Assembly (NCBI RefSeq): GCF_030160395.1
Contig: NZ_BSOG01000002.1
Coordinates: 387,280 to 451,279 of the forward strand
Source of the DNA: Chitinimonas prasina
Lineage (GTDB): Bacteria; Pseudomonadota; Gammaproteobacteria; Burkholderiales; Chitinimonadaceae
Length of the DNA stretch: 64,000 nucleotides
Direction: 5' to 3'
Shown: positions 28,198 through 36,603 of the stretch, in pieces
Position numbering within the stretch: position 1 is the first letter of the stretch
Layout of the letters: each line of letters starts with the position of its first letter
Translations under genes and position numbers: made by a program
The notes under the pieces: model-generated
The model's database searches: none
Seen by the model: the letters and a program-made list of their open reading frames with translations, nothing else
Told to the model about the DNA's origin: nothing

Positions 28198-29424
28198 TTA
28201 ACGCTGCAGCGGCACTGCCAATACCTGGGTGGGCTTGAGGCTGGCTGCATCCTTCAGGCTGCCATCGGTTTGGTATCGCCCGACAAAGGAATTGGCAATC
28301 ACATACAGCTTATCCCCCACCAAGGTGCCCGTGGTCGGCTCATCCAGCGCAGGGTGGTGATGCGACTGTAGTACAGTCATATCGGTGATGCTGCGGCCAT
28401 CGGCGGCAAGCGCCACGCGTATCACCCGCCCTGGGTTGGTGCTGTTCTGCACCCCAAACAGCGCCTGGTCACGCCAGTAAAGCCCGTCTATCCCGCCAGT
28501 CATGACCGTATCAGGCTGCGGCATACGCATCGCTTCGCCTGTCGTCGCATCCACCCGGGCAATACCGGTGGAGAGGGTCACATACAAGGCATTCCCCTGG
28601 CCTACCGCCAACCCATTGGCGCCACGCAAGCTCCCCTTCTCGCCAAAACGTGCCAGCCCTGCTTCGCCCGGTTTCAGTCGCCAGAGCGAGCCTTCGGCCG
28701 AATCGCTGACATACACGCTACCGTCATCGGCAACCGCAACATCGTTGAACTGCAGTGCATCCGCCCCCTCCAGCCTACCCTGCAATTTGCCAGTGCGCAG
28801 ATCGTAGCGCAGTACCGCATTGCGGCGCGCCAACTTGCTGCTGTCCTCAAAGCCATTGGTACTCACGGCATAGAGCACGCCCCGTGCGGCATCCACCGCC
28901 AAGCCCAGCACGGCATCCAGCTTATCGGTCTTGCGCGAGAAATCCTTGGTTCGCCCCTTGGCGTCCACCACCACGATCTTGTGCTGGGCCACACTCCCCA
29001 GAAAGAAGCGCTTGCCGCGTGCATCATAAGCAATACCCTCGGGTATCAGTTTGGGGTCTGGCAGGCTCAAGCCGACTGGCGCATCTGGCGTGCGCGGCTC
29101 ATCCGCTGCCAGCTCCTGCCGCACAGCCTGGAAATCGGCATCCGCCCATAGCGCATCAAACCCCAGGCCGGGCGAGGGCACCAAACCCAGCTTACGGCCC
29201 TTCAGCGCCCGCAGCTCCGCCAGCGCCGCAGCCTTGTCGCCCAGGCTGGCAAGCGTCATGGCTTGGTAATACGCCAGCAAGCCATCACCGGGCCGCTCTG
29301 CCCGCAGTGCCTGCACACGGGCCAAGCGTGCCTTCAGAGCCGCCTGCGGGTCATCTTCTGCCTGGGCGGGCGCCCCAAGGGCAAGGCATAGCAAGCTGCA
29401 AATCCAGAGGCGTGAAGCGGGCAT
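28198..29424 (-). CDS. Periplasmic SMP-30/NHL-like beta-propeller protein
   Basis: A 408-residue exported protein. Residues 1-22 are a signal peptide (MPASRLWICSLLCLALGA, cleaved after AQA). Residues 25-100 are helical and TPR-like. From about 110 the sequence is a six-bladed propeller of the SMP-30/gluconolactonase or NHL type: P-E-G-I-A-Y-D, L-G-L-A-V-D, F-N-D-V-A-V, S-D-S-A-E-G-S-L-W-R, G-A-N-G-L-A-V and G-I-D-G-L-Y-W are the blade motifs. Some such proteins are lactonases or metal-dependent hydrolases; no specific substrate can be inferred. It is monocistronic and is followed by a hairpin. Confidence 0.8.
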   Translation of the reverse strand: MPASRLWICSLLCLALGAPAQAEDDPQAALKARLARVQALRAERPGDGLLAYYQAMTLASLGDKAAALAELRALKGRKLGLVPSPGLGFDALWADADFQAVRQELAADEPRTPDAPVGLSLPDPKLIPEGIAYDARGKRFFLGSVAQHKIVVVDAKGRTKDFSRKTDKLDAVLGLAVDAARGVLYAVSTNGFEDSSKLARRNAVLRYDLRTGKLQGRLEGADALQFNDVAVADDGSVYVSDSAEGSLWRLKPGEAGLARFGEKGSLRGANGLAVGQGNALYVTLSTGIARVDATTGEAMRMPQPDTVMTGGIDGLYWRDQALFGVQNSTNPGRVIRVALAADGRSITDMTVLQSHHHPALDEPTTGTLVGDKLYVIANSFVGRYQTDGSLKDAASLKPTQVLAVPLQR

Positions 29425-29717
29425 GGCGGGCTCCTGAAAAGTAGTCGGCCACTATAGTAGTGCCACGCCACCTGCGTCGATGCTGGGCAGCAGCAAGGTG
29501 CCAATAAGCAACAGGCAGCAAAGCCAGGCAGGCTTCTCGCTACCTTACATAGCGTTAAAGCACGTTAATCCACCTGCACTTATATTTGTGGGAATATAAC
29601 TAGGCATGCCATATGCCACCGCCAAGCCTTGCTGTAAGCCACGGCGCGCAGCATCATGCACCCCATTACACCTGCCACTGAGCCTTAAAACGCGCCATCA
29701 ACGGTACAAACATACAC

Positions 29718-30977
29718 ATGAACCCATCCACGATACAGATCATAGGCGCAGCGCTGTTTGCCATCGCCCTGATACATACCTTCTCCACCAAGTTCTTCGA
29801 GCGCCTGGCCCGTAGCCGGCCGCAGCATGCCGGCATCTGGCATCTGCTGGGCGAGGTGGAGGTGGTTTTCGGGTTCTGGGCCATGGTGCTGATGCTGGCG
29901 ATGTTCTTCCTGCAGGGCAAGGATGTCGCAACAGCCTATATCGACTCGCGCAATTTCACCGAGCCCTTGTTCGTTTTCGCCATCATGGTCATCGCCGGTA
30001 CTCGCCCCATATTGCAGTTGGCCAATTGGCTGGTCGAAGCCCTGGCCAGGCTGATCCCGCTGCAGACGAAACTGGCGCATTACTTTCTGGTACTCGCACT
30101 GGTTCCCTTGCTGGGCTCCTTCATCACCGAACCTGCCGCCATGACACTGGCTGCGCTGGTACTGCGTGATCGCTATCTGGGTGCCGGTGTCAGCAACCGC
30201 TTCAAGTACGCCACCCTGGGGGTACTGTTCGTCAACATCTCCATAGGCGGCACCCTGACACCCTTTGCAGCACCGCCTGTTCTGATGGTGGCGGCCACCT
30301 GGAACTGGGATATCGCCTTCATGATCACGACCTTTGGCTGGAAAGCCGCTGTCGCCGTCGTGTTCAACGCCGTTGCGGTGACTACCCTGCTGCGCAAGGA
30401 GTTGCTGGGACTCCAGCCAAGCAGCACAGGTGCTACGACACACCCTGTCCCCCTTGCGTTGATCGCCGTGCATCTGCTGTTCATGGTCGGGGTCGTAGTA
30501 TTCGCCCATCACCCTGCCGTCTTCATGGGGCTGTTCCTGTTCTTCCTTGGGGTGGCCCACGCTTACGAACGCCATCAGGACAAGCTGATCCTGCGCGAAG
30601 GCTTGCTGGTGGCCTTCTTTCTGGCTGGCCTGGTGGTATTGGGTGGCCAGCAGCAGTGGTGGCTGCAGCCCGTACTCCTGAGCATGAATGCCGATGCCGT
30701 CTACTTCGGCGCCACCGCACTGACCGCCGTGACCGACAATGCCGCCCTGACCTATCTGGGCTCGCTGGTAGAAGGGCTGTCCGACGAGTTCAAGTACGCC
30801 CTGGTAGCCGGTGCCGTCACCGGTGGCGGCCTGACCATCATCGCCAACGCGCCCAACCCGGCGGGTATCGCCATCCTGCGCGACAAGTTCGACGACGGCG
30901 CAGTGCATCCATTAGGGCTGCTGGCCGCCGCACTCCCGCCCACCCTGGTGGCCATGCTGGCCTTCAAGCTGCTGTAG
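29718..30977 (+). CDS. Putative Na+/H+ antiporter family membrane protein
   Basis: A 419-residue inner-membrane protein with about 11-12 hydrophobic segments. Sequence features fit the 'putative Na+/H+ antiporter' family (Na_H_antiport_3): an N-terminal H-T-F-S-T-K-F-F-E-R-L-A, the E-V-E-V-V-F-G-F-W-A segment, S-F-I-T-E-P-A-A-M-T-L-A, S-I-G-G-T-L-T-P-F-A-A-P-P-V, T-A-V-T-D-N-A-A-L-T-Y-L-G-S and N-A-P-N-P-A-G. The paired T-E-P-A and T-D-N-A motifs carry acidic residues in membrane segments, as in ion transporters. No clear ribosome-binding site precedes the ATG at 29718. It stands alone; the preceding 293 bases hold nothing recognised. Confidence 0.8.
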   Translation: MNPSTIQIIGAALFAIALIHTFSTKFFERLARSRPQHAGIWHLLGEVEVVFGFWAMVLMLAMFFLQGKDVATAYIDSRNFTEPLFVFAIMVIAGTRPILQLANWLVEALARLIPLQTKLAHYFLVLALVPLLGSFITEPAAMTLAALVLRDRYLGAGVSNRFKYATLGVLFVNISIGGTLTPFAAPPVLMVAATWNWDIAFMITTFGWKAAVAVVFNAVAVTTLLRKELLGLQPSSTGATTHPVPLALIAVHLLFMVGVVVFAHHPAVFMGLFLFFLGVAHAYERHQDKLILREGLLVAFFLAGLVVLGGQQQWWLQPVLLSMNADAVYFGATALTAVTDNAALTYLGSLVEGLSDEFKYALVAGAVTGGGLTIIANAPNPAGIAILRDKFDDGAVHPLGLLAAALPPTLVAMLAFKLL

Positions 30978-31144
30978 CGGGCTTCCCGCAACCTCAGCTT
31001 CCAAGCAATGCCGTATCGCAGCGAATTGCGGTAGCTACGAAAGTGGGGTTGCTGAGCGCCCTCGGCAGGAGTGGTACCGTGTTGATCATCAACCCCGGGA
31101 CACTCCCTTCACCGGCTGGCGCGGTATCAAGCATGGCCTATATT

Positions 31145-31184
31145 GCAATGCCGGGCACGGCAACACTGCCCGGCATTGCTTTTT
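31145..31184 (+). terminator. Strong intrinsic terminator just upstream of the 31204 gene
   Basis: A perfect 13-bp stem (GCAATGCCGGGCA / TGCCCGGCATTGC, 9-base loop) is followed by T5. It ends only eight bases before the ribosome-binding site of the next gene, so it sits inside or at the very start of that gene's leader. Confidence 0.8.
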
Positions 31185-31203
31185 CCCATTCAGGAGTATT
31201 GCC

Positions 31204-31548
31204 ATGCTGAAGATAACGCTGCCGCATACCGCCATAGCTGTGGCCGCAATTACCCTTGCCGCCATCACGGCACATGCTGCAAGCGAGTGGTATTTCTACG
31301 TCCAGAACAACACCAAGACCAAGATAGTGAAGCTGCAGGTATCCGAGACCAAGAAGGATTGGGGCGACTTTGACATAGGCAGCGGAATCGGCCCCGGCAA
31401 GAAGGAACGCATGGAATGGGACGAGAGCACCGATACCGAAGGTTGCGACCAGTGGATACGGGCCAAGTTTGCCGATGGCAGCTATAGCGAACCCAGCAAG
31501 TTCAATTTCTGCAAGAACCTGGACGACCCCATAGAGTTCGACGATTGA
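31204..31548 (+). CDS. Small secreted hypothetical protein
   Basis: A 114-residue exported protein. AGGAG lies seven bases before the ATG. Residues 1-25 are a signal peptide (cleaved after THA-A). The mature part begins S-E-W-Y-F-Y-V-Q-N-N-T-K-T-K-I and contains G-I-G-P-G-K-K-E-R-M-E-W-D-E-S-T and two cysteines that could form a disulfide. It is acidic, with no known domain that I recognise; the pattern suggests a small beta-sandwich. A terminator directly upstream and another 11 bases downstream make it a single-gene unit. Confidence 0.75.
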   Translation: MLKITLPHTAIAVAAITLAAITAHAASEWYFYVQNNTKTKIVKLQVSETKKDWGDFDIGSGIGPGKKERMEWDESTDTEGCDQWIRAKFADGSYSEPSKFNFCKNLDDPIEFDD

Positions 31549-31559
31549 CTCCCCCCGCA

Positions 31560-31581
31560 AAACCCTGGCTCGCCAGGGTTT
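31560..31581 (+). terminator. Short intrinsic terminator after the small secreted protein gene
   Basis: A 9-bp stem (AAACCCTGG / CCAGGGTTT) with a 4-base loop lies 11 bases after the stop codon. The A/T ends allow it to work in both directions. Confidence 0.65.
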
Positions 31582-31801
31582 CATCCTTCCAGCGTAAGCC
31601 ACACCACGCTACGCGCTCCCAGATTCTCCCTCCCGGCTACTAGCCACCAGAATAGTCGGCAGTACCGTCCGGCTGGTGTAAAATTACATTTCCACAAATG
31701 CAAATAGACTTGGATGCATGGACCGGCATCGTTCCAAGCCATTCCCGTGCCCACAAGCGCATCTGAGCAGCAGATAGCACGACACCCAAGGGAGAAACAA
31801 C

Positions 31802-33193
31802 ATGTTGACCATCGCCATTCCAACCTTGAACGAGGCCGCCAACATCGGGTCGGTTGTCAGATTCGCCAAAGCCCACCCGTCCGTCCGGGAAGTCATTGTG
31901 GTGGATGATGGTTCGATTGATGACACGGTGCGCCTGGCCACCGAAGCGGGGGCAAATGTCATCACCAGCACCTTGCTGGGGAAGGGCCCATCCATGCGTG
32001 ATGCGCTATCAGTCGCGCAGACAGACTTCATCCTCTATCTGGATGGCGACATGCGCAGGCTGGATGCCTCGCTGATCGACCGCATGCTGTCTCCACTTGA
32101 ACGAGGGGCAGACTTCGTCAAGGCCAGCTTCGCCCGATCCGCAGGTCGCGTCACCGAACTCACTGCACGCCCCCTGCTGCGCACCTTCTTTCCGGAACTC
32201 AGCCAGTTCAGCCAGCCACTGGGCGGTATCATCGCGGCCCGCACCGAACTATTGCGGCGGCTCAGGTTCGAAGATGACTTCGGCGTGGATATCGGCCTGC
32301 TCATTGACGCCCATTTCCTGGGCGCACTGGTGGTAGAGGTGGATGTCGGCACGGTAGAGCACGACAGCAAGCCACTGGCCAGCCTGGGTAATATGGCCAT
32401 GCAGGTCAGCCGCGCCATCCTGCGCCGCGCAGAGCTGGTCGGCAGGCTGCAAGCCGACAAACTGGCCGAGACCATGGAGCACGAGCGCCAGCTCGGTGCG
32501 GAACTGGACGGCATCGCTTCCAGCATCGACGCTGGCGGCAAGCTAGCCCTGTTTGATATGGACGGCACCTTGCTGCAGGGGCGCTTCATCCAGGCCCTGG
32601 CTCAGCGTGCCGGCTTTGAGCAGGCGCTGCTCCCCCTGCTGGACAATGGCATTCTGGATGCCGCTACCCGCTCCCAGGCCATCGCAGCCTTGCTCAAGGG
32701 CCTGCCCCAGCAGACATTCATCGACGTGGCAAAATCCATTCCCTTGCAGGAAGGCGCGGTAGAGGCCGTGATACAGCTGCGCAAGATGGGTTATCGCGTC
32801 GGCATCGTCTCGGACAGCTACTACATCGCCGCAGAAATCATCCGCAAGCGTGTCTTTGCCGATTTTGCCGTCGCCCATGTGCTGAACTTCGCCCAAGGCG
32901 AAGCCACTGGCGAGCTGCGAGTCAACGAACTGTTTGCGCATTCATCCGGCTGCGCTAGCCACGTGATTTGTAAGCGCAATGTCTTGCAGCATCTGGAAGA
33001 TTTCGCCGATCAGCCTTTTGGCCACACCCTGATGGTGGGTGACGGCGACAACGATCTCTGCCTGATCAAGGCTGCCGATGCCGGCTTTGCCTACCGTACC
33101 CGCTCCCCACGGCTCAGCGCCAGCGCCACACCGCTAACTGATCTGAGGGAGATCAGCGCGCACATCAGCCGTGAGTGCGCCCTGCTCCACTGA
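31802..33193 (+). CDS. Bifunctional glycosyltransferase (GT-A) - HAD-IB phosphatase fusion
   Basis: A 463-residue two-domain enzyme. Residues 1-225 are a GT-A glycosyltransferase (I-P-T-L-N-E-A-A-N-I-G at 6-16, V-V-D-D-G-S at 33-38, Y-L-D-G-D at 79-83 as the DxD metal motif, F-G-V-D-I-G-L-L-I-D at 160-169). Residues 246-455 are a HAD-superfamily IB phosphatase: F-D-M-D-G-T at 251-256, I-V-S-D-S-Y, and V-G-D-G-D-N-D-L near the end. The glycosyltransferase part resembles glucosyl-3-phosphoglycerate synthases, and the SerB-like part could remove the phosphate from its product. This points to a one-protein route to a glycosylglycerate-type solute, which is inference. AAGGGAG precedes the ATG. Confidence 0.85.
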   Translation: MLTIAIPTLNEAANIGSVVRFAKAHPSVREVIVVDDGSIDDTVRLATEAGANVITSTLLGKGPSMRDALSVAQTDFILYLDGDMRRLDASLIDRMLSPLERGADFVKASFARSAGRVTELTARPLLRTFFPELSQFSQPLGGIIAARTELLRRLRFEDDFGVDIGLLIDAHFLGALVVEVDVGTVEHDSKPLASLGNMAMQVSRAILRRAELVGRLQADKLAETMEHERQLGAELDGIASSIDAGGKLALFDMDGTLLQGRFIQALAQRAGFEQALLPLLDNGILDAATRSQAIAALLKGLPQQTFIDVAKSIPLQEGAVEAVIQLRKMGYRVGIVSDSYYIAAEIIRKRVFADFAVAHVLNFAQGEATGELRVNELFAHSSGCASHVICKRNVLQHLEDFADQPFGHTLMVGDGDNDLCLIKAADAGFAYRTRSPRLSASATPLTDLREISAHISRECALLH

Positions 33194-33235
33194 AAGGCAC
33201 AGGCCGAAACCCGCCTATCGTTGTAGCACGCACCC

Positions 33236-33270
33236 AAAGCAAACAGGCCGCTATGCGGCCTGTTTGCTTT
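33236..33270. terminator. Bidirectional intrinsic terminator
   Basis: A 16-bp perfect stem (AAAGCAAACAGGCCGC and its complement) with a 3-base loop lies between two convergent genes, with A and T runs at its ends, so it can serve both strands. Confidence 0.85.
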
Positions 33271-33286
33271 ACCAAGCATTGCCTGA

Positions 33287-34054
33287 TCAATAAATATTGA
33301 AAATGAAGTACTTGCGCTGAATTTCCTGGTAAACACCATTCTCCAGAATGGTCGCCAGCGCCGTATTCAAGCGTGACTTCAGTGCGGTATTGCCCTTACG
33401 TAGCGCAATGCCCTGGCCCTCGCCAAAGAACTTGGGGTCAACCACCGACGAGCCCACCAGCTCAAAACCCTGGCCCTTGGGTGTCTGCAGGAAGCCATAG
33501 TAACCGGCCACAACGTCGTCCATCACCATGTCGACCTCGTTTCGGCTCAGGCCGTCGTACATCTCGTCTGCATTCTTGTAGCGGGTAATAGGCGAAGTAG
33601 CCGAATACTTGGCCGTGAGGTAGCGGTCATAGGTGGTATCGGCCTGCACACCTATCTTCAACTTAGCAACACGCTTGGGCGTGATGAACACATAGGGAAC
33701 CCGCTTGTTCTTGGCAAAGAAGAAAGCCGGTGTATTGGCGTAGCGGTCAGTAAAATCAACCTGCTTCTTGCGCTCTTCCGTGATGGACATCATGGCCACC
33801 GCCGCGTCCACCTTCTTCTCCTGCAGTGCTGGGATCAAGTCATCCCAGTCCACCTTGACCAGCTTGCACTCCACCTTCATCTCCTTGCACAGCGCCAGGG
33901 AGATATCGATGTCGAAACCCTTGAGATTGCCCTTGGCGTCTACGTCAGAAAAAGGCGGATACTTGCCTTCGATGGCAATGCGCACTTCTTCGGCCTGTGC
34001 GGTAGAGAAAATCGCCAGCAACAAGACCGGCAAGAGCAAACGTAAGCTTTTCAT
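33287..34054 (-). CDS. Periplasmic solute-binding protein, amino-acid ABC transporter type
   Basis: A 255-residue family-3 extracellular solute-binding protein. Residues 1-21 form a signal peptide (MKSLRLLLPVLLLAIFSTA). The mature chain shows E-G-K-Y-P-P-F-S, G-F-D-I-D-I-S-L-A-L-C (the family signature), D-W-D-D-L-I-P-A-L and D-A-A-V-A-M-M-S-I-T-E-E-R, as in lysine/arginine/ornithine- and histidine-binding proteins. No permease or ATPase gene is adjacent, so it works with a transporter encoded elsewhere or as a receptor ligand carrier. It is convergent with the fusion enzyme gene across a shared terminator and divergent from hrcA. Confidence 0.88.
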   Translation of the reverse strand: MKSLRLLLPVLLLAIFSTAQAEEVRIAIEGKYPPFSDVDAKGNLKGFDIDISLALCKEMKVECKLVKVDWDDLIPALQEKKVDAAVAMMSITEERKKQVDFTDRYANTPAFFFAKNKRVPYVFITPKRVAKLKIGVQADTTYDRYLTAKYSATSPITRYKNADEMYDGLSRNEVDMVMDDVVAGYYGFLQTPKGQGFELVGSSVVDPKFFGEGQGIALRKGNTALKSRLNTALATILENGVYQEIQRKYFIFNIY

Positions 34055-34234
34055 GATTTCGGTACCCCCTTATGCAATGCACCATCCGAGTGTGGGCGCA
34101 AGGGCCGAAGCCTACGCCTAGCTGACAATACGAACAACCTTCCCCCTGCATTTGTCGCAATGCAACAATAGCGATGTTGTAGAACGCGAACATGGCCGCT
34201 TGCCGCAGCACCGCGACGCGCTACAATCGCCGAT

Positions 34235-35257
34235 ATGCTCAGCGAACGCGCCCAAATACTGCTAAAGACCCTGGTCGAGCGCTATATCGCCGAAGGCCAG
34301 CCGGTTGGTTCCCGTACCCTATCCAAGTACTCGGGTCTGGAATTGTCACCGGCATCCATTCGCAATGTGATGTCCGACCTGGAAGAACTGGGGCTGATCA
34401 TCAGCCCGCATACCTCGGCGGGACGCATCCCGACACCGCTGGGCTATCGTCTGTTCGTCGATACCCTGCTCACCATCCAACCATTGGAGCAACTTCAGAT
34501 ACGGGAGTTGCAAGGACAGCTGCAGCCCGACAACCCTACCCGTGCCGTGGCAGCCGCGTCCACCTTGCTGTCGCAGTTGACCGAGTTCGCCGGCGTAGTC
34601 ATGTCTCCCAAGCGGCGAGGCATCCCATTGGCCCAGGTGGAATTTGTCCGCCTGGCCGAAAAACGCATCCTGCTGATCCTGGTCACTGCCGATGGCGATG
34701 TGCAGAACCGCATCCTGCTAACCGAACGCGACCATTCCGCTAGCGAGCTGATTGAAGCCACCAATTTCCTCAACCAGCATTGCGTGGGCAAGACACTGGA
34801 AGAAGTACGCGACGCCGTCTATCAGGATCTCCGCAATCTGCAGGGCAATATCTCCGCCCTGATGAATGCGGCAGTCGAGGCCGGCAGCCAGGCTATGGCG
34901 GAGGACTCCACGCCCATGGTGATCACCGGTGAAAGCAACCTACTGCGGGTAGACGAGCTGTCAGGCAATGTCGAGCGACTGCGCCAGCTGTTCCGGGTAT
35001 TCGAGGAGAAAACCGCCTTGCTGCAGCTACTGGATCACGGCCAGCATGCTGCCGGCGTGCAGATATTCATCGGCCAGGAAGCCGGTATTTCCTCGCTGGA
35101 CGAATGCTCGGTCGTCACCGCCCCCTACAAGGTCAACGGCCAGATCGTCGGCACACTGGGCGTCATCGGCCCTACCCGCATGGCCTATGAGCGGGTGATA
35201 CCCATCGTTGATATCACTGCGCGGCTGCTGTCTTCCGCGCTCTCGCACCACAACTGA
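34235..35257 (+). CDS. hrcA: Heat-inducible transcription repressor HrcA
   Basis: HrcA represses groESL and other heat-shock genes by binding CIRCE operators. The 340-residue protein has the N-terminal winged helix ([30 protein letters not shown]), the H-T-S-A-G-R-I-P-T wing, and C-terminal GAF-like sequence with I-G-Q-E and the conserved [10 protein letters not shown]. Length is standard. No CIRCE element was seen in the 180 bases upstream and no dnaK/grpE neighbours are present, although hrcA is often next to them. Confidence 0.95.
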   Translation: MLSERAQILLKTLVERYIAEGQPVGSRTLSKYSGLELSPASIRNVMSDLEELGLIISPHTSAGRIPTPLGYRLFVDTLLTIQPLEQLQIRELQGQLQPDNPTRAVAAASTLLSQLTEFAGVVMSPKRRGIPLAQVEFVRLAEKRILLILVTADGDVQNRILLTERDHSASELIEATNFLNQHCVGKTLEEVRDAVYQDLRNLQGNISALMNAAVEAGSQAMAEDSTPMVITGESNLLRVDELSGNVERLRQLFRVFEEKTALLQLLDHGQHAAGVQIFIGQEAGISSLDECSVVTAPYKVNGQIVGTLGVIGPTRMAYERVIPIVDITARLLSSALSHHN

Positions 35258-35293
35258 GCCTGTCAGCCCGTCGCGCTACCGCGATAGGCTGGC

Positions 35294-36412
35294 ATGCCGT
35301 GCCGCACACCCACCGGATACCCTGTTTTGATCCTACGTTCGCTGCTGCTCTCCCTCGCCGCCATCGCCTGCCTAGCCGACGATGCGCCGCTCCCATCCGC
35401 CCCCGAGGCCACGCCCGCCTATTGGGAACGGCCCGATGTGCAGGCCTTCATCGACGAAATGGCCACCCAGCACGGCTTCGACCGCGCCGCGCTGGTCCAA
35501 CAGTTCGCCCAGATCGCACACAAGCCCAACATCTTGGCCGTGCTGGATAAGCCTTCCACCAGTCGCCCTTACCACGCCTTTCGCCCCGACTTCGTCAACG
35601 ATACCCGCCTGCGCCTGGGCGTAGCCTATTGGCAGGCCAATGCCCCGCTGCTGCAAGCGGTGTCCGATCAATACGGCGTAGAGCCCGAATACCTGGTCGC
35701 CATACTCGGCGTAGAAACCCTCTGGGGCCGCAATACCGGCAGCTTCCGCGTCATGGATGCGCTCGGTACCATCGCCTTCGACTACCCACGGCGTGCCGAT
35801 TTTTTCCGCAAGGAACTACGCGAGTTCCTGCTGCTGGCGCGCGATGAGCAGGCCGACCCCTTTGAATTCAAGGGCAGCTACGCTGGCGCCATGGGTGCTC
35901 CCCAGTTCATGCCGTCCAGCTTCCACGCCTATGCTGCAGACTGGGACAAAGACGGACGCCACGATATCTGGAACAACCAGGGCGATATCCTGGCCAGCGT
36001 GGCCAATTACTTCGTCCAGCATGGCTGGCAACGCGGCGAGCCACTGCTGGTGCCTGCTACGGTGGAGGGCGACGGCTACGCCCCGCTGGTCGCAGACAAG
36101 TTCAACCTGCACTACAAGGTCAGCGAACTGGCGGCCTTTGGCGTACGCCCCGCCGAACCGCTTAATGGCGACCCCCTGGCCGTACTTGCGCCGCTCGAAC
36201 ACGAGCCTGGCGTAACTCGCTACTGGCTCGGCCTGGCCAACTTCTACGCCATCACCCGCTACAACCGCAGCACCCATTACGCCATGGCGGTACACGAGTT
36301 GGCCCAGCGCATCAAGGCTGCCTATCACGATCCCAGTCTGCTGCCCAAGGTCGAAGCGCCTAAGCGCAAGCCAGCCAAGCCCAAAAAGAGATCCGGCAAG
36401 CGCCGTAAATAG
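35294..36412 (+). CDS. mltB: Membrane-bound lytic murein transglycosylase B
   Basis: A periplasmic peptidoglycan lytic transglycosylase of 372 residues. The catalytic glutamate lies in L-G-V-E-T-L-W-G-R-N-T-G (about 138-149). Further family motifs are F-x-F-x-G-S-Y-A-G-A-M-G-x-P-Q-F-M-P-S-S and D-K-D-G-x-x-D-I-W-N. The N-terminus (L-R-S-L-L-L-S-L-A-A-I-A-C-L-A) is a signal or lipoprotein-like peptide, but the first residues are uncertain: the ATG at 35294 gives a 12-residue extension and a TTG at 35327 would start directly before the hydrophobic stretch. The C-terminus is a Lys/Pro/Arg tail that may contact the cell wall. It lies 36 bases after hrcA. Confidence 0.9.
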   Translation: MPCRTPTGYPVLILRSLLLSLAAIACLADDAPLPSAPEATPAYWERPDVQAFIDEMATQHGFDRAALVQQFAQIAHKPNILAVLDKPSTSRPYHAFRPDFVNDTRLRLGVAYWQANAPLLQAVSDQYGVEPEYLVAILGVETLWGRNTGSFRVMDALGTIAFDYPRRADFFRKELREFLLLARDEQADPFEFKGSYAGAMGAPQFMPSSFHAYAADWDKDGRHDIWNNQGDILASVANYFVQHGWQRGEPLLVPATVEGDGYAPLVADKFNLHYKVSELAAFGVRPAEPLNGDPLAVLAPLEHEPGVTRYWLGLANFYAITRYNRSTHYAMAVHELAQRIKAAYHDPSLLPKVEAPKRKPAKPKKRSGKRRK

Positions 36413-36603
36413 CGCGGCCACAGGCTCTTACGACAAACCGATTACCAAGCCGCATCCGGGTCAGCTAGCCGACAGCGCACCTGACCCGCTCATGCAACCA
36501 TCAGGAAAATGATATCTGCACCGCCTAGGGTCTATGCTGATAGACAAGGCGCCGGGCAGGAGGAAAGCAGCGCCCATACACCGGTCAACAATAAACAGCT
36601 CCA

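Noticed and set aside
33287-34054. Complete amino-acid ABC transporter operon
   Set aside because: Only the binding protein is present; the neighbours are hrcA and the glycosyltransferase-phosphatase fusion.
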